Origin: Methanoculleus sp.
Lineage (GTDB): Archaea > Halobacteriota > Methanomicrobia > Methanomicrobiales > Methanomicrobiaceae
Direction of reading: 5' to 3'
DNA length: 64,000 nt
NCBI GenBank assembly: GCA_011048835.1
Contig: DSDF01000022.1
Span: forward strand, 1-64,000
The notes beneath the pieces were generated by a model. That model saw only the letters and a program-made list of their open reading frames with translations. It ran no database searches and was not told the DNA's origin. The first letter of the stretch is position 1; every line of letters starts with the position of its first letter. The position numbers and the translations under genes were made by a program. Below, in pieces: positions 50,370 through 58,997 of the stretch.

Positions 50370-50867
50370 TTATTCATCCAGGTACAGCGCCTGGATTGCA
50401 ACGACTTCGGTGCTGTCCGCGGCAGCAGCGTACGCTTCGAGCGGTTCCGCGTTGACCTCGAAAAAGCGCATCCCCCAGCCGAACTGTCCCAATATCCGTT
50501 CCGCCTGACCGCGCTCCCCGAGAATGACGAGGGCGGCGGCAAGGGCTTCCACCGAGGTGAGCCGGAACGGGCGCCCGAAGTTGACCGGGTTTGCCGCCAC
50601 GAGGAAGGGGAGTGCACGCCTGCGTTTCCATGCCCGGACGGCATCGGTGTCCAGTACCTCCCAGGAGCAGTCGAGCGCCGTGATGGACGGCGCATCCCGG
50701 TCCGCAGGGGAGAGGGCTCGCGCTGCGGTGGGGTCGAGGAGAAGGGTGCTCCTCGGCACCTTCCTGAGCGAGGGCACGATGGTGATCAGGTCCTTTCGCG
50801 CCAGTTTTTTGACCGTGCATTTGCGGGGGTCGCAGGTATTGTCCCGGTACGCGAAAAGCGGTATCAT
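50370..50867 (-). CDS. tsr3: Tsr3, 16S rRNA aminocarboxypropyltransferase
   Basis: A 165-residue enzyme that moves the aminocarboxypropyl group of SAM to a uridine in small-subunit rRNA. DNTCDPRKCTVKKLAR at the N-terminus, LLLDPTAARALSPADR, ALDCSWEVLDTDAVRAWKRRRALPFLVAANPVNFGRPFRLTSVEALAAAL (spanning about residues 65-113) and ILGQFGWGMRFFEVN are the family's segments. Length and order match archaeal members. The start at 50867 is only 31 bp from the divergent desulfidase-deoxyribosyltransferase gene, so their promoters overlap. Confidence 0.93.
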   Translation of the reverse strand: MIPLFAYRDNTCDPRKCTVKKLARKDLITIVPSLRKVPRSTLLLDPTAARALSPADRDAPSITALDCSWEVLDTDAVRAWKRRRALPFLVAANPVNFGRPFRLTSVEALAAALVILGERGQAERILGQFGWGMRFFEVNAEPLEAYAAAADSTEVVAIQALYLDE

Positions 50868-50898
50868 CTATGTGAGGTAAGCGCCCACGTATCTATCA

Positions 50899-51735
50899 AT
50901 GTACGTACTGCTCTGCCCTTGTATTCTCGATCCCGGACTCCGGGCCCGCGGCATCACCCGCCAGTCCGACCTCGATTGCTTCTCCCGCTGCATCGAGCGG
51001 TGCAGGCACTTCGGCATCGAGACCGTGCCCCTCCCCTGCCCCGAGACCATGTATCTCGGGGCGGATCGCGCGCCGGGGAGCTTCGAGGAACGCCTCAACA
51101 CCCCCGCGTTCGAACGCCTCCTCGACCGCTGCGAGGAGAAGGTGCGGGACTATATCGACCGCCATGGAGAACCGCTCTGCATCCTCGGCGTGGACTCCTC
51201 GCCGGTGTGCGGGGTGACCTCCACCTTCCGCACGGATGAGCGGGAGCCCGGACGCGGCGCGTTTCTCTCCCGGTTTCCCGAACACCATGCAATAGACGTG
51301 AAAGCCTTCGCCCGCTACAGGATTTATCTCGCTGCCCCGCTCTTTTCCGAGGCCGAGCAGATGTACAACCGGGCGCTGTACGACGATCTCTCCGCCCACT
51401 TCTTCGAGGTCTACCTGCCGCAGGAGGTGGGGGATACGAGCAATACCCGGGAAAAAGTCGAGCACAGGGCGATATTTGCGCAGCACCTCGCTGCGCTGGA
51501 CGAGGCGGATATGGTGGTCGGAGTTGTCGACGGTGCCGATGCCGATTCGGGGACGTCGTGGGAGATGGGCTACGCGTTTGCGCGAGGAAAGCCCGTGATC
51601 GCCCTCAGGACCGACTTTCGCTGTGCGGGGCACCACGAGCTGGTCAACCTCATGCTGGAGGAGTCGTCGGCCGTGGTGACGGACAGAACCGGGCTTCCTG
51701 CGGCGCTCCAGTCCCCGCGTCTCCGGGAGCGCTGA
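50899..51735 (+). CDS. Fusion of a TudS-like desulfidase domain and a nucleoside 2-deoxyribosyltransferase domain
   Basis: A 278-residue two-domain protein. The N-terminal half shows the three-cysteine pattern of DUF523/TudS-related proteins: LLCPCILDPGLRARG (about residues 4-18), PLPCPETMYLG (about 44-54) and GVDSSPVCGVTSTFR (about 96-110), with GRGAFLSRF after. TudS uses a 4Fe-4S cluster to remove sulfur from thiouracil. The C-terminal half (from RYRIYLAAPLFSEAEQ, residue ~138) is a nucleoside 2-deoxyribosyltransferase with the catalytic Glu in DADSGTSWEMGYAFARGKPVIAL. The two activities together suggest salvage or clean-up of thiolated bases or nucleosides (inference). Confidence 0.8.
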   Translation: MYVLLCPCILDPGLRARGITRQSDLDCFSRCIERCRHFGIETVPLPCPETMYLGADRAPGSFEERLNTPAFERLLDRCEEKVRDYIDRHGEPLCILGVDSSPVCGVTSTFRTDEREPGRGAFLSRFPEHHAIDVKAFARYRIYLAAPLFSEAEQMYNRALYDDLSAHFFEVYLPQEVGDTSNTREKVEHRAIFAQHLAALDEADMVVGVVDGADADSGTSWEMGYAFARGKPVIALRTDFRCAGHHELVNLMLEESSAVVTDRTGLPAALQSPRLRER

Positions 51736-52127
51736 CCGGGAGAGGGGGGGGAGCGCCGCCCCGGTCTCGCACGCATGGACGGTCCTGCGTGGCATGCACC
51801 GGCGCCCACCCCCCCTTCCGTATGCGCTCCGGTCATCGCAAGGGGGGCGATGAATGCACCCACTGGATACACACGGCGGAAACGGGGCAGTGCTGCCGGC
51901 AGTGTACGCTGCGTAACCTCGTAGAGGCCCCGCTCCGACGAAAGGAGAGGAAATCGCCCCTGAAGGCAAATTTGGGGAGATCAATGCGGCGCCGTTTCCG
52001 GCTGCCGGGCGCCGCAGAACCGTGATGGTATGGATAATCCTTCAAAAATCGTTGAATAATCGGATCGGGGACAAATCGATGCTTTTTATAGTGGAATGGT
52101 GTCATCCTCTTTGCACAGGTGAACGGC
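51736..52127. other. Intergenic region with the ArsR gene promoter
   Basis: About 390 bp. Frames on both strands here are rich in Arg, Cys and His with no ribosome site and are not believable. A TATA box CTTTTTATAG lies at 52082-52091. Confidence 0.45.
52082..52091 (+). promoter_or_regulatory. TATA box of the ArsR-like gene
   Basis: CTTTTTATAG, 37-46 bp before the ATG at 52128. Transcription would start near 52114, just before the GGTGA ribosome site. Confidence 0.6.
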
Positions 52128-52475
52128 ATGAGGAAGAACGATCCGGGTTCCTTCCCGGACAACGGCAGCGATGAACGGGCGCCAGTCCTGTCTGCCATGC
52201 TTCCCGAGCAGGAGATCGAGCGTGCGAGCACCGTCTGCTACGCGCTCTCGAACCCCATCCGGATGAAAATACTCCTCCTTCTGGCCTCCCGCACGTATTT
52301 TGTCTATTCGATCAAGGATCTCTTTGCGATAAGCGATTCCAGGCTCTCCTACCACCTGAAAATTCTTCGTGACTGCGGCCTGATCGAAGGCAGCAGGGAC
52401 GGAAAATGCATCAATTATGCGACCACCCCGCAGGGGATGGAAATCTGCCGGATGTTCGGGTCATTCCGGTGGTGA
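52128..52475 (+). CDS. ArsR-type winged-helix regulator
   Basis: A 115-residue DNA-binding protein. After a 35-residue polar N-terminus comes IERASTVCYALSNPIRMKILLLLASRTYFVYSIKDLFAISDSRLSYHLKILRDCGLIEGSRDGKCINYATT, described by its parts: NPIRMKILLLLAS (helix 1), SDSRLSYHLKILRDCGLI (recognition helix) and GSRDGKCINYATT (wing). The metal-binding ELCVCDL box of ArsR is absent, so the signal is probably not a metal. The ATG at 52128 has GGTGA six bases upstream. The gene ends facing a histidine kinase. Confidence 0.88.
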   Translation: MRKNDPGSFPDNGSDERAPVLSAMLPEQEIERASTVCYALSNPIRMKILLLLASRTYFVYSIKDLFAISDSRLSYHLKILRDCGLIEGSRDGKCINYATTPQGMEICRMFGSFRW

Positions 52476-52497
52476 GGGGCGGCGCAAACAAATCGTC

Positions 52498-55155
52498 CTA
52501 TTTTGTTCTGTATTTGTCTATCAGGAGCGCCATCCGCTCCGGCACTGCTCCGGCATCTTCGCCGGTTTCATGCGCGGCCCTGTCGGGGATATCGGAGAAC
52601 GTGCCTTTTTTTAACAGGAACCGGAACGATACACCCTCCCCGGGCTGACCGGCGACGCGGTCCTCAACCCAGATCTCTCCGCCGTAGCGGGAGACCAGCG
52701 TCCGCACGATGTAGAGCCCGAGCCCCTTGCCGCTCGTGGATTTGCATCCACGCTGGAACCGGTCGAAAATGACGTTCTTCATCGCATCGGGTATCCCCGG
52801 GCCCGTATCCTCGACAATCACTTCGATCTCGCTGCGGTGCTCCTCCGCCCTGATGAACACGATCACCTCATCGCCGCCGAACTTGATGCTGTTGCCGATG
52901 AGGTTGGCAAATATCTCGGTGATGAGGTCGTCCGCGAGCACGGTATACCCCCCGGGATTGAAGTGGATGTGGTGGTCGGGGTAGCGGTCGACCTCCTTTC
53001 TGATCACCTCGTCGAGGTTCATGGGCTTTAACTGGGGTTTTTCCTCGTGCAGCCGCCGTATGGTGGAGACGTGGTCGGTAATCTCGATTGCCCTGCCGAT
53101 GCTTTCCATCAGTTTCTCGGCAAACTCCTTTGGTTTTCCGGCGATCATCTCGGTGAGCATATCCGCGTACATGACCGAGACGGTATTGGCGTTCTTGATA
53201 TCGTGGGTGAGGATGTCGAGGTAGAGATTTGCCTTCTCGTAGGACTCCTCCAGCTCCTGCTGGAGCAGACCGCGGTAGATGGCGGTCCCGATCTCTTTGC
53301 CCACCGTGATGAGCGTGTGCTGCTCCTCCGAGGAAAACCGCCTGCCGGTTCCCGATGAGGAGAGGAACAGCACGCCGACGACGGATCCACCGCCGGAGAG
53401 CGGGACCCAGGAGACCTGTCTCCGCGTGCCTGCATCCTCCGTGATCGTCTCATTGAACGCGGGAACCCCTTCCTGGAAGATGGAGGCAAAAGGTGCCCCG
53501 TCCAGCGGGAGCAGTTCGGAAAATGCGCTGGTAGTGTGTTCTTTTCCAGCGGTGCATGCCAGCACCGCATACCGCTCCTCGCCGTCAAGCAGGTAGATCG
53601 CCCCTTTCTCCATCCCCAGCACCGCAACGATCCGGTGCAGGGCATGCACAAGGAGATCGTAGAGCGTCTCCACCGACCCGGCGGCGGATATGATCTCATT
53701 GATGGCGGTGAGCTGGCGGTTGCGGCGCCGGATCTCCTCCTCATGCTCGCTGCGCTCGATGGTCGACCCTATTGCATCTGCCGCGGTTTTCAGGGCGTCG
53801 ACTTCGGGTTTGTGCCAGGTACGCTCCTCCGAGCAGTCTTCGAAGACCAGAAAACCCCAGCAACACCCTGCGACGGATATGGGCAGCACCGCAAAGGAGA
53901 GGACGGTCCGGGACGAAAAAAGAGCGGCGAGATCCGCGGACAGGTCCCGCACCGCGCCCGTGAGCACATGACCGAGGGTGAGGGCGGTTTTCCATTGCAC
54001 CAGCTCTTCTCTCTCCCAGAGCGATTTTTCGTCGATAGCGTTTTCCGGAAGTGCATGGCGCGAGTGTTCTGTCCAGTGGTACCGGCGTGGCTGCTGGTGG
54101 GCCTCGCTGCCGTTTTCGACCAGGTAGACCCTGCTCGCTCCCGTGCCGCTCCCGAGCGCCTTCAGTACCTCTTCGATATCGGTCTCCCATGACGGGGTGC
54201 GGTGGAGTCTGCCCGAAGCGATCATGACCGATTCGCATATCGCATCGTGCCGGGTGATGCGCTCTTCCATAAAATAGCGCTCCAGCACGCTGATGAGAAT
54301 ATCGCCGACCATTTTCAGGTGATCGCGGTACTGGTGGAAAGCGGTTGGATCGCCCTGGCCCGATTCGAATCCGAGGAACCCCTGGATGCTCTTTCCCCTG
54401 AGGGGGAGCACGAGGCTCTGGCGGTGCCGGGTGGCATTGTGGGTATGGATGATTGCGGGCTGCAGTCCGGCCTCGCCCGTCCATGGAGAACCGGTGATCC
54501 GCACCCCCGCAAGGCTCCGCGTGGGTGCATCCCGGTGGGCAAACCACTCGAAACTCCCCCCGGTTCCCGTGCGGTCGCCGTTGATCAGGGTGAGGTAGCA
54601 GTAGTCGGCACCGGCGCACGCCCCCAGGTCACGGATGATGGCGGTGATCCTGCGGTCGAACTCGGGGGGTGCAGCGTCGACGAACGAGGTGGAGATACGC
54701 GTCATTATATCTTCAAACGCGTGTTTCCTGCTTCTCTCCTCCTCGGCCTGCACTTTGCCGCTGACGAAGGAGATGATGTCGATGCGCCCTCCGGCAAGCG
54801 TGCCGGTGGTGATGGGAGCGCTTTTTACCTCAATCCACTCGTCTTTCCTTCCCCGTGGCACGAAATGGTAGACATGCGCGTGCAGACGCTCGTTGCGGTC
54901 GAGAGCACTGAAAAGATCGTGTAAGAATGATGCGGTTTCTTCGATGAACGGAGCGATGTAGGATGTAATCAGGTCGCGATACTCCATTCCCGTCGCTTTT
55001 TCCCTCGAAACGCCGGAGAATTCCTCCATCGCGGCATTGAGCCAGCGAATTTTACCCTGTTCGTCGCTCAGGAGCATCGGGATGTCGATTTCATCCTGCA
55101 GGTTGAAAAAGAAGGCCAGATCGCCGAAATCACTGCTTCTGGATGCTCCCGACAT
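52498..55155 (-). CDS. Cytoplasmic PAS-GAF sensor histidine kinase
   Basis: An 885-residue kinase without membrane segments. A PAS domain at about residues 20-135 (DIPMLLSDEQGKIRWLNAAME) is followed by three GAF-type domains (about 155-300, 310-465 and 490-635; LVLPLRGKSIQGFLGFESG and VLPISVAGCCWGFLVFEDC are core strands). The histidine box is YLDILTHDIKNANTVSVMYADML, the N box IFANLIGNSIKFGGDE, G1 VEDTGPGIPDAMK and G2 SGKGLGLYIVRTLV. GAF domains would bind small ligands or a cofactor. An 11-bp inverted repeat lies 45 bp upstream of the ATG. No receiver gene is adjacent. Confidence 0.92.
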   Translation of the reverse strand: MSGASRSSDFGDLAFFFNLQDEIDIPMLLSDEQGKIRWLNAAMEEFSGVSREKATGMEYRDLITSYIAPFIEETASFLHDLFSALDRNERLHAHVYHFVPRGRKDEWIEVKSAPITTGTLAGGRIDIISFVSGKVQAEEERSRKHAFEDIMTRISTSFVDAAPPEFDRRITAIIRDLGACAGADYCYLTLINGDRTGTGGSFEWFAHRDAPTRSLAGVRITGSPWTGEAGLQPAIIHTHNATRHRQSLVLPLRGKSIQGFLGFESGQGDPTAFHQYRDHLKMVGDILISVLERYFMEERITRHDAICESVMIASGRLHRTPSWETDIEEVLKALGSGTGASRVYLVENGSEAHQQPRRYHWTEHSRHALPENAIDEKSLWEREELVQWKTALTLGHVLTGAVRDLSADLAALFSSRTVLSFAVLPISVAGCCWGFLVFEDCSEERTWHKPEVDALKTAADAIGSTIERSEHEEEIRRRNRQLTAINEIISAAGSVETLYDLLVHALHRIVAVLGMEKGAIYLLDGEERYAVLACTAGKEHTTSAFSELLPLDGAPFASIFQEGVPAFNETITEDAGTRRQVSWVPLSGGGSVVGVLFLSSSGTGRRFSSEEQHTLITVGKEIGTAIYRGLLQQELEESYEKANLYLDILTHDIKNANTVSVMYADMLTEMIAGKPKEFAEKLMESIGRAIEITDHVSTIRRLHEEKPQLKPMNLDEVIRKEVDRYPDHHIHFNPGGYTVLADDLITEIFANLIGNSIKFGGDEVIVFIRAEEHRSEIEVIVEDTGPGIPDAMKNVIFDRFQRGCKSTSGKGLGLYIVRTLVSRYGGEIWVEDRVAGQPGEGVSFRFLLKKGTFSDIPDRAAHETGEDAGAVPERMALLIDKYRTK

Positions 55156-55764
55156 AAACGGCGCTCACTCCTGACGTATGAATGGATATGAGGGGCCCGG
55201 GGTATATCAGTTTTGCTTCTGATATGCCCATCATGCATAACGACCGAACCTGGTCGGCAGCGGCGGCAGCAGCGTGAGAACGCTGGTAAACCGGACGCGC
55301 CGGCGGCAGGTGCTCCCGAGGCTTCACGCCAGCCGATGCATGCCGCCGGCTATTCCGCGTGCGCGCTGACAAAAGATGTGGGGGGAGGGGCACCGTCTGG
55401 TTGAACGTGTGTGCGTTTGTGTGTGGACAACGGGTGGGTATGGTGCGGTCCCACCATGGATGTGATTGAGAGGTGCCCGGTGCCCCCCTCCCCGAGAAGG
55501 TGTGAGGTGTGGTTCCCTGTCTATGATGGTCCCGTCATCCGGGCCCGGTTCCCCAATCGGGCACCGGATGCAGATCGCATCCCATCTCCTGTCGAGTAGT
55601 GTAGAGATTCCAGAGCAGTCACCTGATCTGGTGATCACATGTTGTGACTGATCGAATATAAGAGTTACGTCTATTGCCTTGCATTAATGCGGGCATTGGT
55701 GCTGTCGACATTGGCATCATTAACGAAATCAATAAGTAGGCACCATGTGAATCTCTATACACGA
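55156..55764. other. Large intergenic region with inverted repeat
   Basis: About 610 bp between the divergent kinase and HTH-PAS genes. It has an 11-bp inverted repeat at 55200-55229 and a short GT-rich run (about 55403-55426). The right end (ATGTTGTGACTGATCGAATATAAGAGTTACG) has a TATA-like GAATATAAG at about 55652-55660. No frame here has a ribosome site or a known motif. Confidence 0.45.
55200..55229. promoter_or_regulatory. Inverted repeat GGGTATATCAG / CTGATATGCCC
   Basis: Eleven-base arms with one mismatch and an 8-bp loop (TTTTGCTT). It is 45-75 bp upstream of the PAS-GAF kinase start, where an operator or the promoter itself would be. Confidence 0.45.
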
Positions 55765-57459
55765 ATGAGCAGTTTTCCTGTGGAATTGCCAAAAATTCTT
55801 GAGATATTAAAGGCCAATCCCAGAGGCATGTCGGTGAGCGATATCGCGCAGGAACTCGGCGCAAACCGCAATACCGTATCCCGTTATCTGGATATGCTCC
55901 TTATTTCCGGCGAGGTTGAGATGAGGGCCTATGGGAAGGCCAAGGTCTTTTTTCTCTCGCAGCGCGTGCCCATCTCCGCGATGCTGAATTTTTCCTCGGA
56001 CATGGTGATCGTCCTCGACCAGGACCTCCGGGTCGTCCAGGTCAATACCCCGGTCTGCGAGTTTCTCGGCGCGACGCGCGATGAGATTCTCACCACCACG
56101 CTCAGGGAATCACCGCTCGTGATGTTCGACCACCCCGTGATCATTGAAAAAATCAGGGACGCGATGGCCGGCAGGGAGATTGCGGAGAACCTGCGGTTCC
56201 TGCGGGTGGACGAAGAACTCTTTTTCCGGTTCAAAATCGTGTCCACGGTGTTCAATGACGGATCGCCGGGCGTGACGCTGATCCTTGAAGACATCACCGA
56301 GCAGCAGACGGCAGAAGAGGCCCTCCGGAAAAGCGAAAGCACGTACCGGACGCTCGTCGAGGAGATCAATGACATCATCTGGGATATCGACGAGGAGAGC
56401 CGGTTTACCTTCGTCAGCCCCCGCGTTCGCGAGGTGCTGGGCTATTCCCCGGAGGAGATGCTCGGAAAACCGATCCGCGACTTCATGGACGACGCCGGGG
56501 AAGCACCGCAGCTCTTTTCCCCGGGCGCGCAGGCGCCGGGGGAGAGCTCGTATGCCGAGTACGACATACGCCACAAGGACGGCAGGCCTGTTCCCATGGA
56601 GACCAGCTGGCGCCTCATTCTCGATGAAATCGGGGAGCCGGCCGGGTTTCGGCTCGTGAGTCGTGATATCACGGAACGGAAGCAGGCCATGGGCCGCGTG
56701 CGGCAGTGGAAATCGTTTCTCCATTCCATCGTTCAGAATATTCCCGCCGTGGTGCTGGTCAGGGAAATGGGTGAAGGCCGCTACGTGTTTGTCAACAGGA
56801 TGGCGGAAACCCTGTTCGGGGTGACCCGGCAGGATGCGGGGGGACTGCGCGGGGACGAGATCTTTTCTCCCGCACTCGCTGCGGTGCTGGCCGAGGGAGA
56901 CGATGAAGTGGCGAATACAGCGTCCGCCACGGATATCGCGGAGAAAGAGCTTGCACTGCCCGCATGCGGAACGAAACCATTCCATTTGCGCAAGATCCCC
57001 ATCTTCAGCCAGGCAGGCGGCATCAAGTATATCCTCACCATTGCCGAAGACATCACCGGGCAGAAACGGGTCGAGGAGCAGATCCTTGCAGAGCGCGATC
57101 GCGCCGAGAGTTACCTTGATTCGGCCGGCGTGATGATCGCGGTGGTGGATGCCGGCGGGCGGATCAGCAGGATGAACCGAAAGGGGTGTGCAATCCTCGG
57201 CTACGGGGAGGATGAGCTGCTGGGGCAGGAGTGGTTTTCCACGCTCATCCCCGACCGCCTGCGGGACGAGCTGAGGGCGAATTTCAGGCGGTTCATCTCC
57301 GGGGACGGGCAGCAGTCCGAAGACGAGGTGGGGACGGTCATCACCCGCACCGGAGAGGAGCGCACCATCCGGTGGCACAACACCCTGCTCCGGGATGCGG
57401 ACGGAAGGATCGTGGCCATGGTCTCGGCAGGAGACGACATCACCGGCCACGCCGCCTGA
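55765..57459 (+). CDS. HTH-PAS multi-sensor protein without kinase domain
   Basis: A 564-residue protein. The N-terminus is a winged-helix domain (ILEILKANPRGMSVSDIAQELGANRNTVSRYLDMLLISGEVEMRAYGKAKVFFLS, about residues 10-64). Four PAS domains follow: DMVIVLDQDLRVVQVN, DIIWDIDEESRFTFVS, NIPAVVLVREMGEGRYVFVN and GVMIAVVDAGGRISRMN start them. LEDITEQQTAEEALRKSE is the linker typical between PAS units. There is no histidine kinase or ATPase domain, so it is probably a one-component regulator that senses through PAS and binds DNA through the HTH. The ATG at 55765 is preferred; a GTG at 55747 is possible. Confidence 0.85.
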   Translation: MSSFPVELPKILEILKANPRGMSVSDIAQELGANRNTVSRYLDMLLISGEVEMRAYGKAKVFFLSQRVPISAMLNFSSDMVIVLDQDLRVVQVNTPVCEFLGATRDEILTTTLRESPLVMFDHPVIIEKIRDAMAGREIAENLRFLRVDEELFFRFKIVSTVFNDGSPGVTLILEDITEQQTAEEALRKSESTYRTLVEEINDIIWDIDEESRFTFVSPRVREVLGYSPEEMLGKPIRDFMDDAGEAPQLFSPGAQAPGESSYAEYDIRHKDGRPVPMETSWRLILDEIGEPAGFRLVSRDITERKQAMGRVRQWKSFLHSIVQNIPAVVLVREMGEGRYVFVNRMAETLFGVTRQDAGGLRGDEIFSPALAAVLAEGDDEVANTASATDIAEKELALPACGTKPFHLRKIPIFSQAGGIKYILTIAEDITGQKRVEEQILAERDRAESYLDSAGVMIAVVDAGGRISRMNRKGCAILGYGEDELLGQEWFSTLIPDRLRDELRANFRRFISGDGQQSEDEVGTVITRTGEERTIRWHNTLLRDADGRIVAMVSAGDDITGHAA

Positions 57460-57470
57460 ATTTCAATTTT

Positions 57471-58997
57471 TTATCGTTGGTGCAGCCCCGAAGCATGGGT
57501 ATAGCGCATGCATCCGGCGGCAGGTGCGAACCCGTCCTCTTTGATAACCGAGACTGCGCCGTGGCCCCCACAGACGATGCACCGCCCGCCTGATCCCGGG
57601 ATTGATGATGTCGTCGCCCCGGCGAGTTCTGCGAGGGCCTTTCGTTCCTGACGGGCGCGACCGCTGTCCACGTTGACGGAGGTGATGAGGAAGTCCGCGT
57701 GGGAATTGTACCGCCGCCGCGCTTCGGTCAGGCTCCCGAAGTCAAAGAGGCTGTCGGCGGTAAACATCAGCCCGGTACCGGGCGAGAAGAGGAACACCTG
57801 CCCGTACAGGTGGCCGCCGAGGCTCTCCAGCACCTCGAAATCGATGTCGCAGATGCTCATCCTGTCGAGGACGGGAAAGATCGAGCGCATCTGGCTTCCT
57901 GCCGGGGGGAAGCGTTCGACCGATACGGGCGGGGAGAAGCGCGAGAATAGGTTGATCATGGTGGTGTACACCTCTTCGAGGATGGAGTCCTGGCTTGCAG
58001 AGCCGTAGGCCCGGTTCGCCTCCCTGATGATCTCCTGCGTGCCTCTGTGCATGCACGCAGGCGCATCATAGAGCCCGCCCGCGCCGCAGTGGTCGGCATC
58101 GGCGTGGGTGATGATGATACGGGTGATGCGAGACCCGTCGCCGAGTCCCATCGCCTGGAACATGCGCAGCACGTCCGCATGGTAGATGCCGTAGCCGGTG
58201 TCCACCATCACCTGCTCGTCGGCCCCGTCGAAGAGAAAAATATTCCCTCCGCCGGGCAGCTGGAAGCAGTAGAGGGTGGTGGCCGCATCGATGTCGATGC
58301 GCTGCACGTCGCAGTAAAAGCCCTCGCCGGTGGTGTTTTTGAGGGTGGTTCCGGTCTGCAGGATATTGTCGAACACCTCGAGGGGGTCTTTGCCGAGGCG
58401 GCAGAGCTCCTGGACGATGTGGTTGATGTCGTGGAGAAACGAGAGGAGAAACGCTTCCTCCGCGCATCCAATGATGGTGCGCAATTTCTGCGCCAGCTGG
58501 ATATAGAAGATGGTGGTGTCGAGCCGCTCGCCGGTGGTGTCGTACTCAAGGATCTCCATGGGATAGTGCGATTTGAGCCGGTTGAGGAGCTCGTCGACGA
58601 CCCTGCTTTCGGTGAGGTTGAGGCTCACGGTCACCCGGTCGGGGTGCTTGCCTGTCTCGTCGAAGTCGATGAAGGCGATGTTGGCGTTTGCCGCGGTGGT
58701 GTAGCCCAGAAACTCGAACAGCGCCCCGGGGCGGTGGGGGAGGTGGACGTTGAATGTGAGGAAACTGAGGTTGCCGAGCGTCGTCTGCAGGTAGCCGATT
58801 GCGGCGAGTTCTTCCTCGATCGCTGCATACGCCGGTCCCGGACACCTGACCTCGAAAAAGACGGTCTGCGGGTCGATCCGCCGGTCGTACTGGATCCGGG
58901 AGATATTGCCTTCGTAGCGCTTCATGATCTCCGCCGCACGGTGCAGCGCCCCGGGCTGGTTGGGCATTCGGGCGATAAACGAATGGGCATCAGGCAT
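57471..58997 (-). CDS. ACT-ACT-metallo-beta-lactamase protein
   Basis: A 508-residue protein with an unusual order. Two ACT domains come first: SFIARMPNQPGALHRAAEIMKRYEGNISRIQYDRR (residues ~6-40) and NVHLPHRPGALFEFLGYTTAANANIAFIDF (~82-112). ACT domains bind amino acids or similar small molecules. A helical linker follows, then a metallo-beta-lactamase domain from about residue 235, with ITHADADHCG as metal site (an Asp replaces one His of HxHxDH), a GGHLYGQ His and a TADSLFDFG Asp. The ACT part may switch the hydrolase. Its ATG overlaps the methyltransferase stop by 8 bp. Confidence 0.85.
   Translation of the reverse strand: MPDAHSFIARMPNQPGALHRAAEIMKRYEGNISRIQYDRRIDPQTVFFEVRCPGPAYAAIEEELAAIGYLQTTLGNLSFLTFNVHLPHRPGALFEFLGYTTAANANIAFIDFDETGKHPDRVTVSLNLTESRVVDELLNRLKSHYPMEILEYDTTGERLDTTIFYIQLAQKLRTIIGCAEEAFLLSFLHDINHIVQELCRLGKDPLEVFDNILQTGTTLKNTTGEGFYCDVQRIDIDAATTLYCFQLPGGGNIFLFDGADEQVMVDTGYGIYHADVLRMFQAMGLGDGSRITRIIITHADADHCGAGGLYDAPACMHRGTQEIIREANRAYGSASQDSILEEVYTTMINLFSRFSPPVSVERFPPAGSQMRSIFPVLDRMSICDIDFEVLESLGGHLYGQVFLFSPGTGLMFTADSLFDFGSLTEARRRYNSHADFLITSVNVDSGRARQERKALAELAGATTSSIPGSGGRCIVCGGHGAVSVIKEDGFAPAAGCMRYTHASGLHQR

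Noticed and set aside
51745-52023. Cys/His-rich frames in the gap before the ArsR gene
   Set aside because: No start with a ribosome site; cysteines arise from GC-rich DNA and no zinc-finger spacing fits.
55403-55426. GT-rich run as a microsatellite or Z-DNA element
   Set aside because: The run is short and irregular (GTGTGTGCGTTTGTGTGTGG) and nothing else supports a role.
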